From Odiellus spinosus (lineage: Eukaryota; Arthropoda; Arachnida; Opiliones; Phalangiidae), in assembly GCA_963920705.1 (NCBI GenBank), contig CAWUCO010000060.1, forward strand, positions 1,550,001-1,614,000: 64,000 bases of DNA, in the 5' to 3' direction. Below, one piece after another: positions 14,401-28,269 of this stretch. The notes below the pieces were generated by a model. That model was not told where the DNA came from, searched no databases, and saw only the letters and a list, made by a program, of their open reading frames with translations. A program made the position numbers and the translations under genes. Positions within the stretch are counted from its first letter, which is position 1. The number at the start of each line of letters is the position of its first letter.

Positions 14401-16392
14401 AATCTATACTTGGGAAATTTTTAAATCTATACTTGGGAAATTTGTGGATCTATACTTTGGAAATTTGTAAATCTATACTTGGGAAATTTGTAAATCTATA
14501 CTTAGGAAATTTGTGGATCTATACTTGGGACATTTGTGGATCTATACTTGGGAAATTTGTGGATCTATACTTGGGAAATTTGTGGATCTATACTTGGGAA
14601 ATTTGTAAATCTATACTTGGGAAATTTGTGGATCTATACTTGGGAAATTTGTAAATCTATACTTGGGAAATTTGTAAATCTATACTTGTGAAATTTGTAA
14701 AAATACTTGGGAAATTTGTGGATCTATAATTTGGAAATTTGTAAATCTATACTTGGGAAATTTGTGGATCTATACTTGGGAAATTTGTAAATCTATACTT
14801 GGGAAATTTGTAAATCTATACTTGGGAAATTTGTAAATCTATACTTGGAAATTTGTAAATCTATACTTGGGAAATTTGTAAATCTATACTTGGGAAATTT
14901 GTAAATCTATACTTGGGAAATTTGTAAATCTATACTTGGGAAATTTGTAAATCTATACTTGGGAAATTTGTAAATCTATACTTGGGAAATTTGTAAATCA
15001 ATACTTGGGAAATTTGTAAAACTATACTTGGGAAATTTGTGGATCTATACTTGGGAAATTTGTAAATCTATACTTGGGAAATTTGTAAATCTATACTTGG
15101 GAAATTTGTAAATCTATACTTGGGAAATTTGTAAATCTATACTTGGGCAATTTGTGGATAAATTCTTGGGAAATTTGTGGATAAATACTTGGGAAATTTG
15201 TGGATCTATACTTGGGAAATTTGTGGATCTATACTTGGGAAATTTGTGGATCTATACTTGGGAAATTTGTGGATCTATACTTGGGAAATTTGTGGATCTA
15301 TACTTGGGAAATTTGTGGATCTATACTTGCGAAATTTGTGGATCTATACTTGGGAAATTTGTGGATCTATACTTGGGAAATTTTTGGATCTATACTTGGG
15401 AAATTTGTGGATCTATACTTGGGAAATTTGTGGTTCTTTACTTGGGAAATTTGTGGATCTATACTTGGGAAATTTATGGATCTATACTTGGGAAATTTGT
15501 GGAGCTATACTTGGGAAATTTGTGGATCTATACTTGGGAAATTTTTGGATCTATACTTGGGAAATTTGTAAATCTATACTTGGGAAATTTGTAATTCTAT
15601 ACTTGGTTAATTTGTAAATCTATACTTGGGAAATTTGTAAATCTATACTTGGGAAATTTGTAAATCTATACTTGGGAAATTTGTAAATCTAGACTTGGGA
15701 AATTTGTAAATCTATACTTGGGAAATTTGTAAATCTATACTTGGGAAATTTGTAAATCTATACTTGGGATATTTGTAAATCTATACTTGGGAAATTTGTA
15801 AATCTATACTTGGGAAATTTGTAATTCTATACTTGGTTAATTTGTAAATCTATACTTGGGAAATTTGTAAATCTATACTTGGGAAATTTGTAAATCTATA
15901 CTTAGGAAATTTGTAAATCTATAATTGGGAAATTTGTAAATCTATACTTATGAAATTTTTAAAAATACTTGGGAAATTTGTGGATCTATAATTTGGAAAT
16001 TTGTAAATCTATACTTGGGAAATTTTTAAATCTATACTAGGGAAATTTGTTTATAAATACTTGGGAAATTTGTGGAAAAATACTTGGGAAATTTGTGGAT
16101 CTATACTTGGGAAATTTGTAAATCTATACTTGGGAAATTTGTAAATCTATACTTTGGAAATTTGTAAATCTATACTTGGGAAATTTGTAAATCTATACTT
16201 GGGAAGTTTGTAAATCTATACTTGGGAAATTTGTAAATCTATACTTGGGAAATTTGTAAATCTATACTTGAGATATTTGTAAATATATACTTGGGAAATT
16301 TGTAAATCTATACTTGGGAAATTTGTAAATCTATACTTGGGAAATTTGTAATTCTATACTTGGTTAATTTGTAAATCTATACTTGGGAAATT
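11480..16392. repeat. Domain C 4,913-bp unit, copy 1
   Basis: A long unit repeated at an offset of exactly 4,913 bp. Landmarks include deletion monomers at 12196, 13183, 14699 and 15961, a GGATCC tail near 12080, a 22-bp monomer near 14845, a GG-rich run at about 15150-15560, a TAGACTTGGG near 15690, a TTAGGAAAT near 15903 and a GGGAAGTTTG near 16201. All recur 4,913 bp to the right. 4,913 is 214 monomers minus 9 bp, which fits four 21-bp monomers and one 22-bp monomer. The left boundary is where TTGAGAAAT (about 11471) stops matching TTGGGAAAT (about 16384). Confidence 0.88.
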
Positions 16393-19300
16393 TGTAAATC
16401 TATACTTGGGATATTTGTAAATCTATACTTGGGAAATTTGTAAATCTATACTTGGGAAATTTGTAATTCTATACTTGGTTAATTTGTAAATCTATACTTG
16501 GGAAATTAGTATATCTATACTTGCGAAATTTGTAAATCTATACTTGGGAAATTTGTGGATCTATACTTTGGAAATTTGTAAATCTATACTTGGGAAATTT
16601 GTAAATCTATACTTGGGAAATTTGTAAATCTATACTTGGGAAATTTGTAAATCTATACTTGGGAAATTTGTAAATCTATACTTGTAAAATTTGTAAATCT
16701 ATACTTGGGAAATTTGTGGATCTATACTTGGGAAATTTGTGGATCTATACTTGGGACATTTGTGGATCTATACTTGGGAAATTTGTGGATCTATACTTGG
16801 GAAATTTGTGGATCTATACTTGGGAAATTTGTAAATCTATACTTGGGAAATTTGTAAATCTATACTTGGAAAATTTGTAAATCTATACTTGGAATATTTG
16901 TAAATCTATACTTGGGAAATTTGTAAATCTATACTTGTGAAATTTGTAAAACTATACTTGGGAAATTTGTGGATCTATACTTGTGAAATTTGTGGATCCA
17001 TACTTTGGAAATTTGTAAATCTATACTTGGGAAATTTGTGGATCTATACTTGGGAAATTTGTAAATCTATACTTGGGAAATTTGTAAATCTATACTTGTG
17101 AAATTTGTAAAAATACTTGGGAAATTTGTGGATCTATAATTTGGAAATTTGTAAATCTATACTTGGGAAATTTGTGGATCTATACTTGGGAAATTTGTAA
17201 ATCTATACTTGGGAAATTTGTAAATCTATACTTGGGAAATTTGTAAATCTATACTTGGGAAATTTGTAAATCTATACTTTGGAAATTTGTAAATCTATAC
17301 TTGGGAAATTTGTAAATCTATACTTGGGAAATTTGTAAATCTATACTTGGGAAATTTGTAAATCTATACTTGGGAAATTTGTAAATCTATACTTGGGAAA
17401 TTTGTAAATCTATACTTGAGAAATTTGTAAATCTATACTTGGGATATTTGTAAATCTATACTTGGGAAATTTGTAAATCTATACTTGGGAAATTTGTAAT
17501 TCTATACTTGGTTAATTTGTAAATCTATACTTGGGAAATTAGTATATCTATACTTGCGAAATTTGTAAATCTATACTTGGGAAATTTGTGGATCTATACT
17601 TTGGAAATTTGTAAATCTATACTTGGGAAATTTGTAAATCTATACTTGGGAAATTTGTAAATCTATACTTGGGAAATTTGTAAATCTATACTTGGGAAAT
17701 TTGTAAATCTATACTTGTAAAATTTGTAAATCTATACTTGGGAAATTTGTGGATCTATACTTGGGAAATTTGTGGATCTATACTTGGGAAATTTGTGGAT
17801 CTATACTTGGGAAATTTGTGGATCTATACTTGGAAAATTTGTAAATCTATACTTGGGAAATTTGTAAATCTATACTTGGAAAATTTGTAAATCTATACTT
17901 GGGAAATTTGTAAATCTATACTTGTGAAATTTGTAAAACTATACTTGGGAAATTTGTGGATCTATACTTGTGAAATTTGTGGATCTATACTTTGGAAATT
18001 TGTAAATCTATACTTGGGAAATTTGTGGATCTATACTTGGGAAATTTGTAAATCTATACTTGGGAAATTTGTAAATCTATACTTGTGAAATTTGTAAAAA
18101 TACTTGGGAAATTTGTGGATCTATAATTTGGAAATTTGTAAATCTATACTTGGGAAATTTGTGGATCTATACTTGGGAAATTTGTAAATCTATACTTGGG
18201 AAATTTGTAAATCTATACTTGGGAAATTTGTAAATCTATACTTGGGAAATTTGTAAATCTATACTTTGGAAATTTGTAAATCTATACTTGGGAAATTTGT
18301 AAATCTATACTTGGGAAATTTGTAAATCTATACTTGGGAAATTTGTAAATCTATACTTGGGAAATTTGTAAATCTATACTTGGGATATTTGTAAATCTAT
18401 ACTTGGGAAATTTGTAAATCTATACTTGGGAAATTTGTAATTCTATACTTGGTTAATTTGTAAATCTATACTTGGGAAATTAGTATATCTATACTTGCGA
18501 AATTTGTAAATCTATACTTGGGAAATTTGTGGATCTATACTTTGGAAATTTGTAAATCTATACTTGGGAAATTTGTAAATCTATACTTGGGAAATTTGTA
18601 AATCTATACTTGGGAAATTTGTAAATCTATACTTGGGAAATTTGTAAATCTATACTTGTAAAATTTGTAAATCTATACTTGGGAAATTTGTGGATCTATA
18701 CTTGGGAAATTTGTGGATCTATACTTGGGACATTTGTGGATCTATACTTGGGAAATTTGTAAATCTATACTTGGGAAATTTGTAAATCTATACTTGGAAA
18801 ATTTGTAAATCTATACTTGGAATATTTGTAAATCTATACTTGGGAAATTTGTAAATCTATACTTGTGAAATTTGTAAAACTATACTTGGGAAATTTGTGG
18901 ATCTATACTTGTGAAATTTGTGGATCCATACTTTGGAAATTTGTAAATCTATACTTGGGAAATTTGTGGATCTATACTTGGGAAATTTGTAAATCTATAC
19001 TTGGGAAATTTGTAAATCTATACTTTGGAAATTTGTAAATCTATACTTGGGAAATTTGTAAATCTATACTTGGGAAATTTGTAAATCTATACTTGGGAAA
19101 TTTGTAAATCTATACTTGGGAAATTTGTAAATCTATACTTGGGAAATTTGTAAATCTATACTTGGGAAATTTGTAAATCTATACTTGGGATATTTGTAAA
19201 TCTATACTTGGGAAATTTGTAAATCTATACTTGGGAAATTTGTAAATCTATACTTGGGAAATTTGTAATTCTATACTTGGTTAATTTGTAAATCTATACT

Positions 19301-21305
19301 TGGGAAATTTGTAAATCTATACTTGGGAAATTTTTAAATCTATACTTGGGAAATTTGTGGATCTATACTTTGGAAATTTGTAAATCTATACTTGGGAAAT
19401 TTGTAAATCTATACTTAGGAAATTTGTGGATCTATACTTGGGACATTTGTGGATCTATACTTGGGAAATTTGTGGATCTATACTTGGGAAATTTGTGGAT
19501 CTATACTTGGGAAATTTGTAAATCTATACTTGGGAAATTTGTGGATCTATACTTGGGAAATTTGTAAATCTATACTTGGGAAATTTGTAAATCTATACTT
19601 GTGAAATTTGTAAAAATACTTGGGAAATTTGTGGATCTATAATTTGGAAATTTGTAAATCTATACTTGGGAAATTTGTGGATCTATACTTGGGAAATTTG
19701 TAAATCTATACTTGGGAAATTTGTAAATCTATACTTGGGAAATTTGTAAATCTATACTTGGAAATTTGTAAATCTATACTTGGGAAATTTGTAAATCTAT
19801 ACTTGGGAAATTTGTAAATCTATACTTGGGAAATTTGTAAATCTATACTTGGGAAATTTGTAAATCTATACTTGGGAAATTTGTAAATCTATACTTGGGA
19901 AATTTGTAAATCAATACTTGGGAAATTTGTAAAACTATACTTGGGAAATTTGTGGATCTATACTTGGGAAATTTGTAAATCTATACTTGGGAAATTTGTA
20001 AATCTATACTTGGGAAATTTGTAAATCTATACTTGGGAAATTTGTAAATCTATACTTGGGCAATTTGTGGATAAATTCTTGGGAAATTTGTGGATAAATA
20101 CTTGGGAAATTTGTGGATCTATACTTGGGAAATTTGTGGATCTATACTTGGGAAATTTGTGGATCTATACTTGGGAAATTTGTGGATCTATACTTGGGAA
20201 ATTTGTGGATCTATACTTGGGAAATTTGTGGATCTATACTTGCGAAATTTGTGGATCTATACTTGGGAAATTTGTGGATCTATACTTGGGAAATTTTTGG
20301 ATCTATACTTGGGAAATTTGTGGATCTATACTTGGGAAATTTGTGGTTCTTTACTTGGGAAATTTGTGGATCTATACTTGGGAAATTTATGGATCTATAC
20401 TTGGGAAATTTGTGGAGCTATACTTGGGAAATTTGTGGATCTATACTTGGGAAATTTTTGGATCTATACTTGGGAAATTTGTAAATCTATACTTGGGAAA
20501 TTTGTAATTCTATACTTGGTTAATTTGTAAATCTATACTTGGGAAATTTGTAAATCTATACTTGGGAAATTTGTAAATCTATACTTGGGAAATTTGTAAA
20601 TCTAGACTTGGGAAATTTGTAAATCTATACTTGGGAAATTTGTAAATCTATACTTGGGAAATTTGTAAATCTATACTTGGGATATTTGTAAATCTATACT
20701 TGGGAAATTTGTAAATCTATACTTGGGAAATTTGTAATTCTATACTTGGTTAATTTGTAAATCTATACTTGGGAAATTTGTAAATCTATACTTGGGAAAT
20801 TTGTAAATCTATACTTAGGAAATTTGTAAATCTATAATTGGGAAATTTGTAAATCTATACTTATGAAATTTTTAAAAATACTTGGGAAATTTGTGGATCT
20901 ATAATTTGGAAATTTGTAAATCTATACTTGGGAAATTTTTAAATCTATACTAGGGAAATTTGTTTATAAATACTTGGGAAATTTGTGGAAAAATACTTGG
21001 GAAATTTGTGGATCTATACTTGGGAAATTTGTAAATCTATACTTGGGAAATTTGTAAATCTATACTTTGGAAATTTGTAAATCTATACTTGGGAAATTTG
21101 TAAATCTATACTTGGGAAGTTTGTAAATCTATACTTGGGAAATTTGTAAATCTATACTTGGGAAATTTGTAAATCTATACTTGAGATATTTGTAAATATA
21201 TACTTGGGAAATTTGTAAATCTATACTTGGGAAATTTGTAAATCTATACTTGGGAAATTTGTAATTCTATACTTGGTTAATTTGTAAATCTATACTTGGG
21301 AAATT
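16393..21305. repeat. Domain C 4,913-bp unit, copy 2
   Basis: This is the tandem copy of the unit to its left. I found no difference in the landmarks and substitutions I compared, and the chance open frames in both copies translate identically. Deletion monomers lie at 17109, 18096, 19612 and 20874. The match runs about 70 bp past the nominal end and breaks near 21375, where AA-type monomers replace the GTAATTCTAT monomer. Near-identity over 4.9 kb implies a very recent event, or an assembly artefact. Confidence 0.87.
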
Positions 21306-23044
21306 TGTAAATCTATACTTGGGATATTTGTAAATCTATACTTGGGAAATTTGTAAATCTATACTTGGGAAATTTGTAAATCTATACTTGGGAAATTTGT
21401 AAATCTATACTTGTGAAATTTGTAAAAATACTTGGGAAATTTGTGGATCTATGCTTGGGAAATTTGTGGATCTATAATTTGGAAATTTGTAAATCTATAC
21501 TTGGAAAATTTGTGGATCTATACTTGGGAAATTTGTAAATCTATACTTGGGAAATTTGTAAAACTATACTTGGGAAATTTGTGGTACTATACTTGGGGAA
21601 ATTTGTGGATCTATACTTTGGAAATTTGTAAATCTATACTTGGGAAATTTGTGGATCTATACTTGGGAAATTTGTAAATCTATACTTGGAAAATTTGTAA
21701 ATCTATACTTGGGAAATTTGTAAATCAATACTTGTGAAATTTGTAAAACTATACTTGGGAAATTTGTGGATCTATACTTGGAAAATTTGTGGATCTATAC
21801 TTTGGAAATTTGTAAATCTATACTTGGGAAATTTGTAAATCTATACTTGGGAAATTTGTAAATCTATACTTGGGAAATTTGTAAATCTATACTTGGGAAA
21901 TTTGTAAATCTATACTTGGGAAATTTGTAAATCTATACTTGGGAAATTTGTAAATCAATACTTGGGAAATTTGTAAAACTATACTTGGGAAATTTGTGGA
22001 TCTATACTTGGGAAATTTGTAAATCTATACTTGGGAAATTTGTAAATCTATACTTGGGAAATTTGTAAATCTATACTTGGGAAATTTGTAAACCTATACT
22101 TGGGAAATTTGTAAATCTATGCTTGGGAAATTTGTAAATCTATACTTGGGAAATTTGTGGATAAATACTTGGGAAATTAGTTTATAAATACTTGGGAAAT
22201 TTGTGGATAAATACTTAGGAAATTTGTGGATCTATACTTGGGAAATTTGTGGATCTATACTTGGTAAATTTGTGGATCTATACTTGGTAAATTTGTGGAT
22301 CTATACTTGGTAAATTTGTGGATCTATACTTGGGAAATTTTTGGATCTATACTTGGGAAATTTGTGGATATATACTTGGGAAATTTGTGGATCTATACTT
22401 GGGAAATTTGTGGATCTATACTTGGGAAATTTGTAAATCTATACTTGGAAAATTTGTAAATCTATACTTGGAAAATTTGTAAATCTATACTTGGGAAATT
22501 TGTAAATCTATACTTGTGAAATTTGTAAAACTATACTTGGGAAATTTGTGGATCTATACTTGGGGAAATTTGTGGATCTATACTTTGGAAATTTGTAAAT
22601 CTATACTTGGGAAATTTGTGGATCTATACTTGGGAAATTTGTAAATCTATACTTGGAAAATTTGTAAATCTATACTTGGGAAATTTGTAAATCAATACTT
22701 GTGAAATTTGTAAAACTATTCTTGGGAAATTTGTGGATCTATACTTGGAAAATTTGTGGATCTATACTTTGGAAATTTGTAAATCTATACTTGGGAAATT
22801 TGTAAATCTATACTTTGGAAATTTGTAAATCTATACTTGGGAAATTTGTAAATCTATACTTGGGAAATTTGTAAATCTATACTTGGGAAATTTGTAAATC
22901 TATACTTGGGAAATTTATAAATCTATACTTGGGAAATTTGTAAATCTATACTTGGGAAATTTGTAAATCAATACTTGTGAAATTTGTAAAACTATACTTG
23001 GGAAATTTGTGGATCTATACTTGGTAAATTTGTGGATCTATACT

Positions 23045-24378
23045 TGGGAAATTTGTGGATCTATACTTGCGAAATTTGTGGATCTATACTTGGGAAATTT
23101 GTGGATCTATACTTGGGAAATTTGTGGATCTATACTTGGGGAATTTGTGGATCTATACTTGGGAAATTTGTGGATCTTTACTTGGGAAATTTGTGTATCT
23201 ATACTTGGGAAATTTGTGGATCTATACTTGGGAAATTTGTGGATCTATACTTGGGAAATTTGTGGATCTATACTTGGGAAATTTATGGATCTATACTTGG
23301 GAAATTTGTGGAGCTATACTTGGGAAATTTGTGGATCTATACTTGGGAAATTTGTAAATCTATACTTGGGAAATTTGTGGATCTATACTTGGGAAATTTG
23401 TGGAGCTATACTTGGGAAATTTGTAAATCTATACTTGGGAAATTTGTAAATCTATACTTGTGAAATTTGTAAATCTATACTTGGGAAATATGTGGATAAA
23501 TACTTGAGAAATTTGTGGATAAATACTTGGGAAATTTGTTTATAAATACTTGGGAAATTTGTGGAAAAATACTTGGGAAATTTGTGGAAAAATACTTGGG
23601 AAATTTGTGGATCTTTACTTGGGAAATTTGTAAATCTATACTTGGGAAATTTGTAAATCTATTTTTGGGAAATTTGTAAATCAATACTTGTGAAATTTGT
23701 AAAACTATACTTGGGAAATTTGTGGATCTATACTTGGGAAATTTGTGGATCTATACTTTGGAAATTTGTAAATCTATACTTGTGAAATTTGTAAATCTAT
23801 ACTTGGGAAATTTGTAAATCTATACTTGGGAAATTTGTAAATCTATACTTTGGAAATTTGTAAATCTATACTTGGGAAATTTGTAAATCTATACTTGGGA
23901 AATTTGTAAATCTATACTTGGGAAATTTGTAAATCTATACTTGGGAAATTTGTGGATCTATACTTGGGAAATTTGTGGATCTATACTTGGGAAATTTGTG
24001 GATCTATACTTGGGAAATTTGTGGATCTATACTTGGGAAATTTATGGATCTATACTTGGGAAATTTGTGGATCTATACTTGGGAAATTTGTGGATCTATA
24101 CTTGGGAAATTTGTAAATCTATACTTGGGAAATTTGTAAATCTATACTTGGAAAATTTGTAAATCTATTCTTGGAAAATTTGTAAATCTATACTTGGGAA
24201 ATTTGTAAATCTATACTTGTGAAATTTGTAAAACTATACTTGGGAAATTTGTGGATCTATACTTGGGAAATTTGTAAATCTATACTTGGAAAATTTGTAA
24301 ATCTATACTTGGGAAATTTGTAAATCAATACTTGTGAAATTTGTAAAACTATACTTGGGAAATTTGTGGATCTATACT
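23045..24378. repeat. 1.3-kb duplication in domain D, copy 1
   Basis: The block includes a GG-rich run with TTGCGAAATTT, TTGGGGAATTTG and GTGTATC variants, then a TTGAGAAAT monomer near 23502 and GTTTATAAAT and GGAAAAAT monomers. It matches the next block at an offset of 1,334 bp at its left end and 1,311 bp (57 monomers) after one monomer drops out of the right copy near 24570. The run with ATAAAT and AAAAAT tails at 23475-23684 lacks the TAG that the usual tail gives on the minus strand, so a chance minus-strand open frame appears there. Confidence 0.8.
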
Positions 24379-25689
24379 TGGGAAATTTGTGGATCTATAC
24401 TTGCGAAATTTGTGGATCTATACTTGGGAAATTTGTGGATCTATACTTGGGAAATTTGTGGATCTATACTTGGGGAATTTGTGGATCTATACTTGGGAAA
24501 TTTGTGGATCTTTACTTGGGAAATTTGTGTATCTATACTTGGGAAATTTGTGGATCTATACTTGGGAAATCTGTGGATCTATACTTGGGAAATTTATGGA
24601 TCTATACTTGGGAAATTTGTGGAGCTATACTTGGGAAATTTGTGGATCTATACTTGGGAAATTTGTAAATCTATACTTGGGAAATTTGTGGATCTATACT
24701 TGGGAAATTTGTGGAGCTATACTTGGGAAATTTGTAAATCTATACTTGGGAAATTTGTAAATCTATACTTGTGAAATTTGTAAATCTATACTTGGGAAAT
24801 ATGTGGATAAATACTTGAGAAATTTGTGGATAAATACTTGGGAAATTTGTTTATAAATACTTGGGAAATTTGTGGAAAAATACTTGGGAAATTTGTGGAA
24901 AAATACTTGGGAAATTTGTGGATCTTTACTTGGGAAATTTGTAAATCTATACTTGGGAAATTTGTAAATCTATTTTTGGGAAATTTGTAAATCAATACTT
25001 GTGAAATTTGTAAAACTATACTTGGGAAATTTGTGGATCTATACTTGGGAAATTTGTGGATCTATACTTTGGAAATTTGTAAATCTATACTTGTGAAATT
25101 TGTAAATCTATACTTGGGAAATTTGTAAATCTATACTTGGGAAATTTGTAAATCTATACTTTGGAAATTTGTAAATCTATACTTGGGAAATTTGTAAATC
25201 TATACTTGGGAAATTTGTAAATCTATACTTGGGAAATTTGTAAATCTATACTTGGGAAATTTGTGGATCTATACTTGGGAAATTTGTGGATCTATACTTG
25301 GGAAATTTGTGGATCTATACTTGGGAAATTTGTGGATCTATACTTGGGAAATTTATGGATCTATACTTGGGAAATTTGTGGATCTATACTTGGGAAATTT
25401 GTGGATCTATACTTGGGAAATTTGTAAATCTATACTTGGGAAATTTGTAAATCTATAATTGGAAAATTTGTAAATCTATACTTGGAAAATTTGTAAATCT
25501 ATACTTGGGAAATTTGTAAATCTATACTTGTGAAATTTGTAAAACTATACTTGGGAAATTTGTGGATCTATACTTGGGAAATTTGTAAATCTATACTTGG
25601 AAAATTTGTAAATCTATACTTGGGAAATTTGTAAATCAATACTTGTGAAATTTGTAAAACTATACTTGGGAAATTTGTGGATCTATACT
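24379..25689. repeat. 1.3-kb duplication in domain D, copy 2
   Basis: Second copy of the block to its left, one monomer shorter. Visible differences include GGGAAATCTGTGG near 24567, and ATAATTGG near 25445 where the left copy has ATACTTGG. The copies part near 25690, where a TTGGAAAATTTGTGG monomer replaces TTGGGAAATTTGTGG. Confidence 0.78.
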
Positions 25690-27257
25690 TGGAAAATTTG
25701 TGGATCTATACTTTGGAAATTTGTAAATCTATACTTGGGAAATTTGTAAATCTATACTTTGGAAATTTGTAAATCTATACTTGGGAAATTTGTAAATCTA
25801 TACTTGGGAAATTTGTAAATCTATACTTGGGAAATTTGTAAATCTATACTTGGGAAATTTGTAAATCTATACTTGGGAAATTTGTAAATCTATACTTGGA
25901 AAATTTGTAAATCTATACTTGGAAAATTTGTAAATCTATACTTGGGAAATTTTTAAATCTATACTTGGGAAATTTGTAAAACTATACTTGGGAAATTTGT
26001 GGATCTATACTTGGGGAAATTTGTGGATCTATACTTTGGAAATTTGTAAATCTATACTTGGGAAATTTGTGGATCTATACTTGGGAAATTTGTAAATCTA
26101 TACTTGGAAAATTTGTAAATCTATACTTGGGAAATTTGTAAATCAATACTTGTGAAATTTGTAAAACTATACTTGGGAAATTTGTGGATCTATACTTGGA
26201 AAATTTGTGGATCTATACTTTGGAAATTTGTAAATCTATACTTGGGAAATTTGTAAATCTATACTTGGGAAATTTGTAAATCTATACTTGGGAAATTTGT
26301 AAATCTATACTTGGGAAATTTGTAAATCTATACTTGGGAAATTTGTAAATCTATACTTGGGAAATTTGTAAATCTATACTTGGGAAATTTGTAAATCAAT
26401 ACTTGTGAAATTTGTAAAACTATACTTGGGAAATTTGTGGATCTATACTTGGGAAATTTGTAAATCTATACTTGGGAAATTTGTAAATCTATACTTGGGA
26501 AATTTGTAAATCTATACTTGGGAAATTTGTAAACCTATACTTGGGAAATTTGTAAATCTATGCTTGGGAAATTTGTAAATCTATACTTGGGAAATTTGTG
26601 GATAAATACTTGGGAAATTTGTGAATAAATACTTGGGAAATTAGTTTATAAATACTTGGGAAATTTGTGGATAAATACTTAGGAAATTTGTGGATCTATA
26701 CTTGGGAAATTTGTGGATCTATACTTTTTAAATTTGTGGATCTATACTTGGGAAATTTGTGGATCTATACTTGGGAAATTTGTGGATCTATACTTGGGAA
26801 ATTTGTGGATATATACTTGGGAAATTTGTGGATCTATACTTTGGAAATTTATAAATCTATACTTGGGAAATTTGTGGATCTATACTTGGGAAATTTGTAA
26901 ATCTATACTTGGAAAATTTGTAAATCTATACTTGGAAAATTTGTAAATCTATACTTGGGAAATTTGTAAATCTATACTTGGGAAATTTGTAAATCTATAC
27001 TTGTGAAATTTGTAAAACTATACTTGGGAAATTTGTGGATCTATACTTGGGGAAATTTGTGGATCTATACTTTGGAAATTTGTAAATCTATACTTGGGAA
27101 ATTTGTGGATCTATACTTGGGAAATTTGTAAATCTATACTTTGAAAATTTGTAAATCTATACTTGGGAAATTTGTAAATCAATACTTGTGAAATATGTAA
27201 AACTATTCTTGGGAAATTTGTGGATCTATACTTGGAAAATTTGTGGATCTATACTTT

Positions 27258-27763
27258 GGAAATTTGTGGATCTATACTTGGGAAATTTATGGATCTATAC
27301 TTGGGAAATTTGTGGAGCTATACTTGGGAAATTTGTGGATCTATACTTGGGAAATTTGTAAATCTATACTTGGGAAATTTGTTGATCTATACTTGGGAAA
27401 TTTGTGGAGCTATACTTGGGAAATTTGTAAATCTATACTTGGGAAATTTGTAAATCTATACTTGTGAAATTTGTAAATCTATACTTGGGAAATATGTGGA
27501 TAAATACTTGAGAAATTTGTGGATAAATACTTGGGAAATTTGTTTATAAATACTTGGGAAATTTGTGGAAAAATACTTGGGAAATTTGTGGATCTTTACT
27601 TGGGAAATTTGTAAATCTATACTTGGGAAATTTGTAAATCTATACTTGGGAAATTTGTAAATCAATACTTGTGAAATTTGTAAAACTATACTTGGGAAAT
27701 TTGTGGATCTATACTTGGGAAATTTGTGGATCTATACTTTGGAAATTTGTAAATCTATACTTG
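27258..27763. repeat. 506-bp (22-monomer) tandem duplication, copy 1
   Basis: The series ATGGATC, GAGCTAT, AA-type, GATCTAT, GAGCTAT, TTGTGAAAT, ATATGTGGATAAAT, TTGAGAAAT, GTTTATAAAT, GGAAAAAT, ATCTTT and ATCAAT repeats exactly 506 bp later. One visible difference is GTTGATC near 27381 against GTGGATC in the second copy. A related block lies near 29370-29780. Confidence 0.82.
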
Positions 27764-28269
27764 GGAAATTTGTGGATCTATACTTGGGAAATTTATGGAT
27801 CTATACTTGGGAAATTTGTGGAGCTATACTTGGGAAATTTGTGGATCTATACTTGGGAAATTTGTAAATCTATACTTGGGAAATTTGTGGATCTATACTT
27901 GGGAAATTTGTGGAGCTATACTTGGGAAATTTGTAAATCTATACTTGGGAAATTTGTAAATCTATACTTGTGAAATTTGTAAATCTATACTTGGGAAATA
28001 TGTGGATAAATACTTGAGAAATTTGTGGATAAATACTTGGGAAATTTGTTTATAAATACTTGGGAAATTTGTGGAAAAATACTTGGGAAATTTGTGGATC
28101 TTTACTTGGGAAATTTGTAAATCTATACTTGGGAAATTTGTAAATCTATACTTGGGAAATTTGTAAATCAATACTTGTGAAATTTGTAAAACTATACTTG
28201 GGAAATTTGTGGATCTATACTTGGGAAATTTGTGGATCTATACTTTGGAAATTTGTAAATCTATACTTG
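27764..28269. repeat. 506-bp (22-monomer) tandem duplication, copy 2
   Basis: Second copy of the preceding 22-monomer block. The match ends near 28280, where the left copy continues with a GG-type monomer and this one with AA-type monomers. Confidence 0.8.

Noticed and set aside
14433-20530. Open frames of 73-146 codons present twice, 4,913 bp apart
   Set aside because: Their duplication follows from the 4,913-bp tandem repeat. Several overlap in different frames with the same peptide, which argues against coding.
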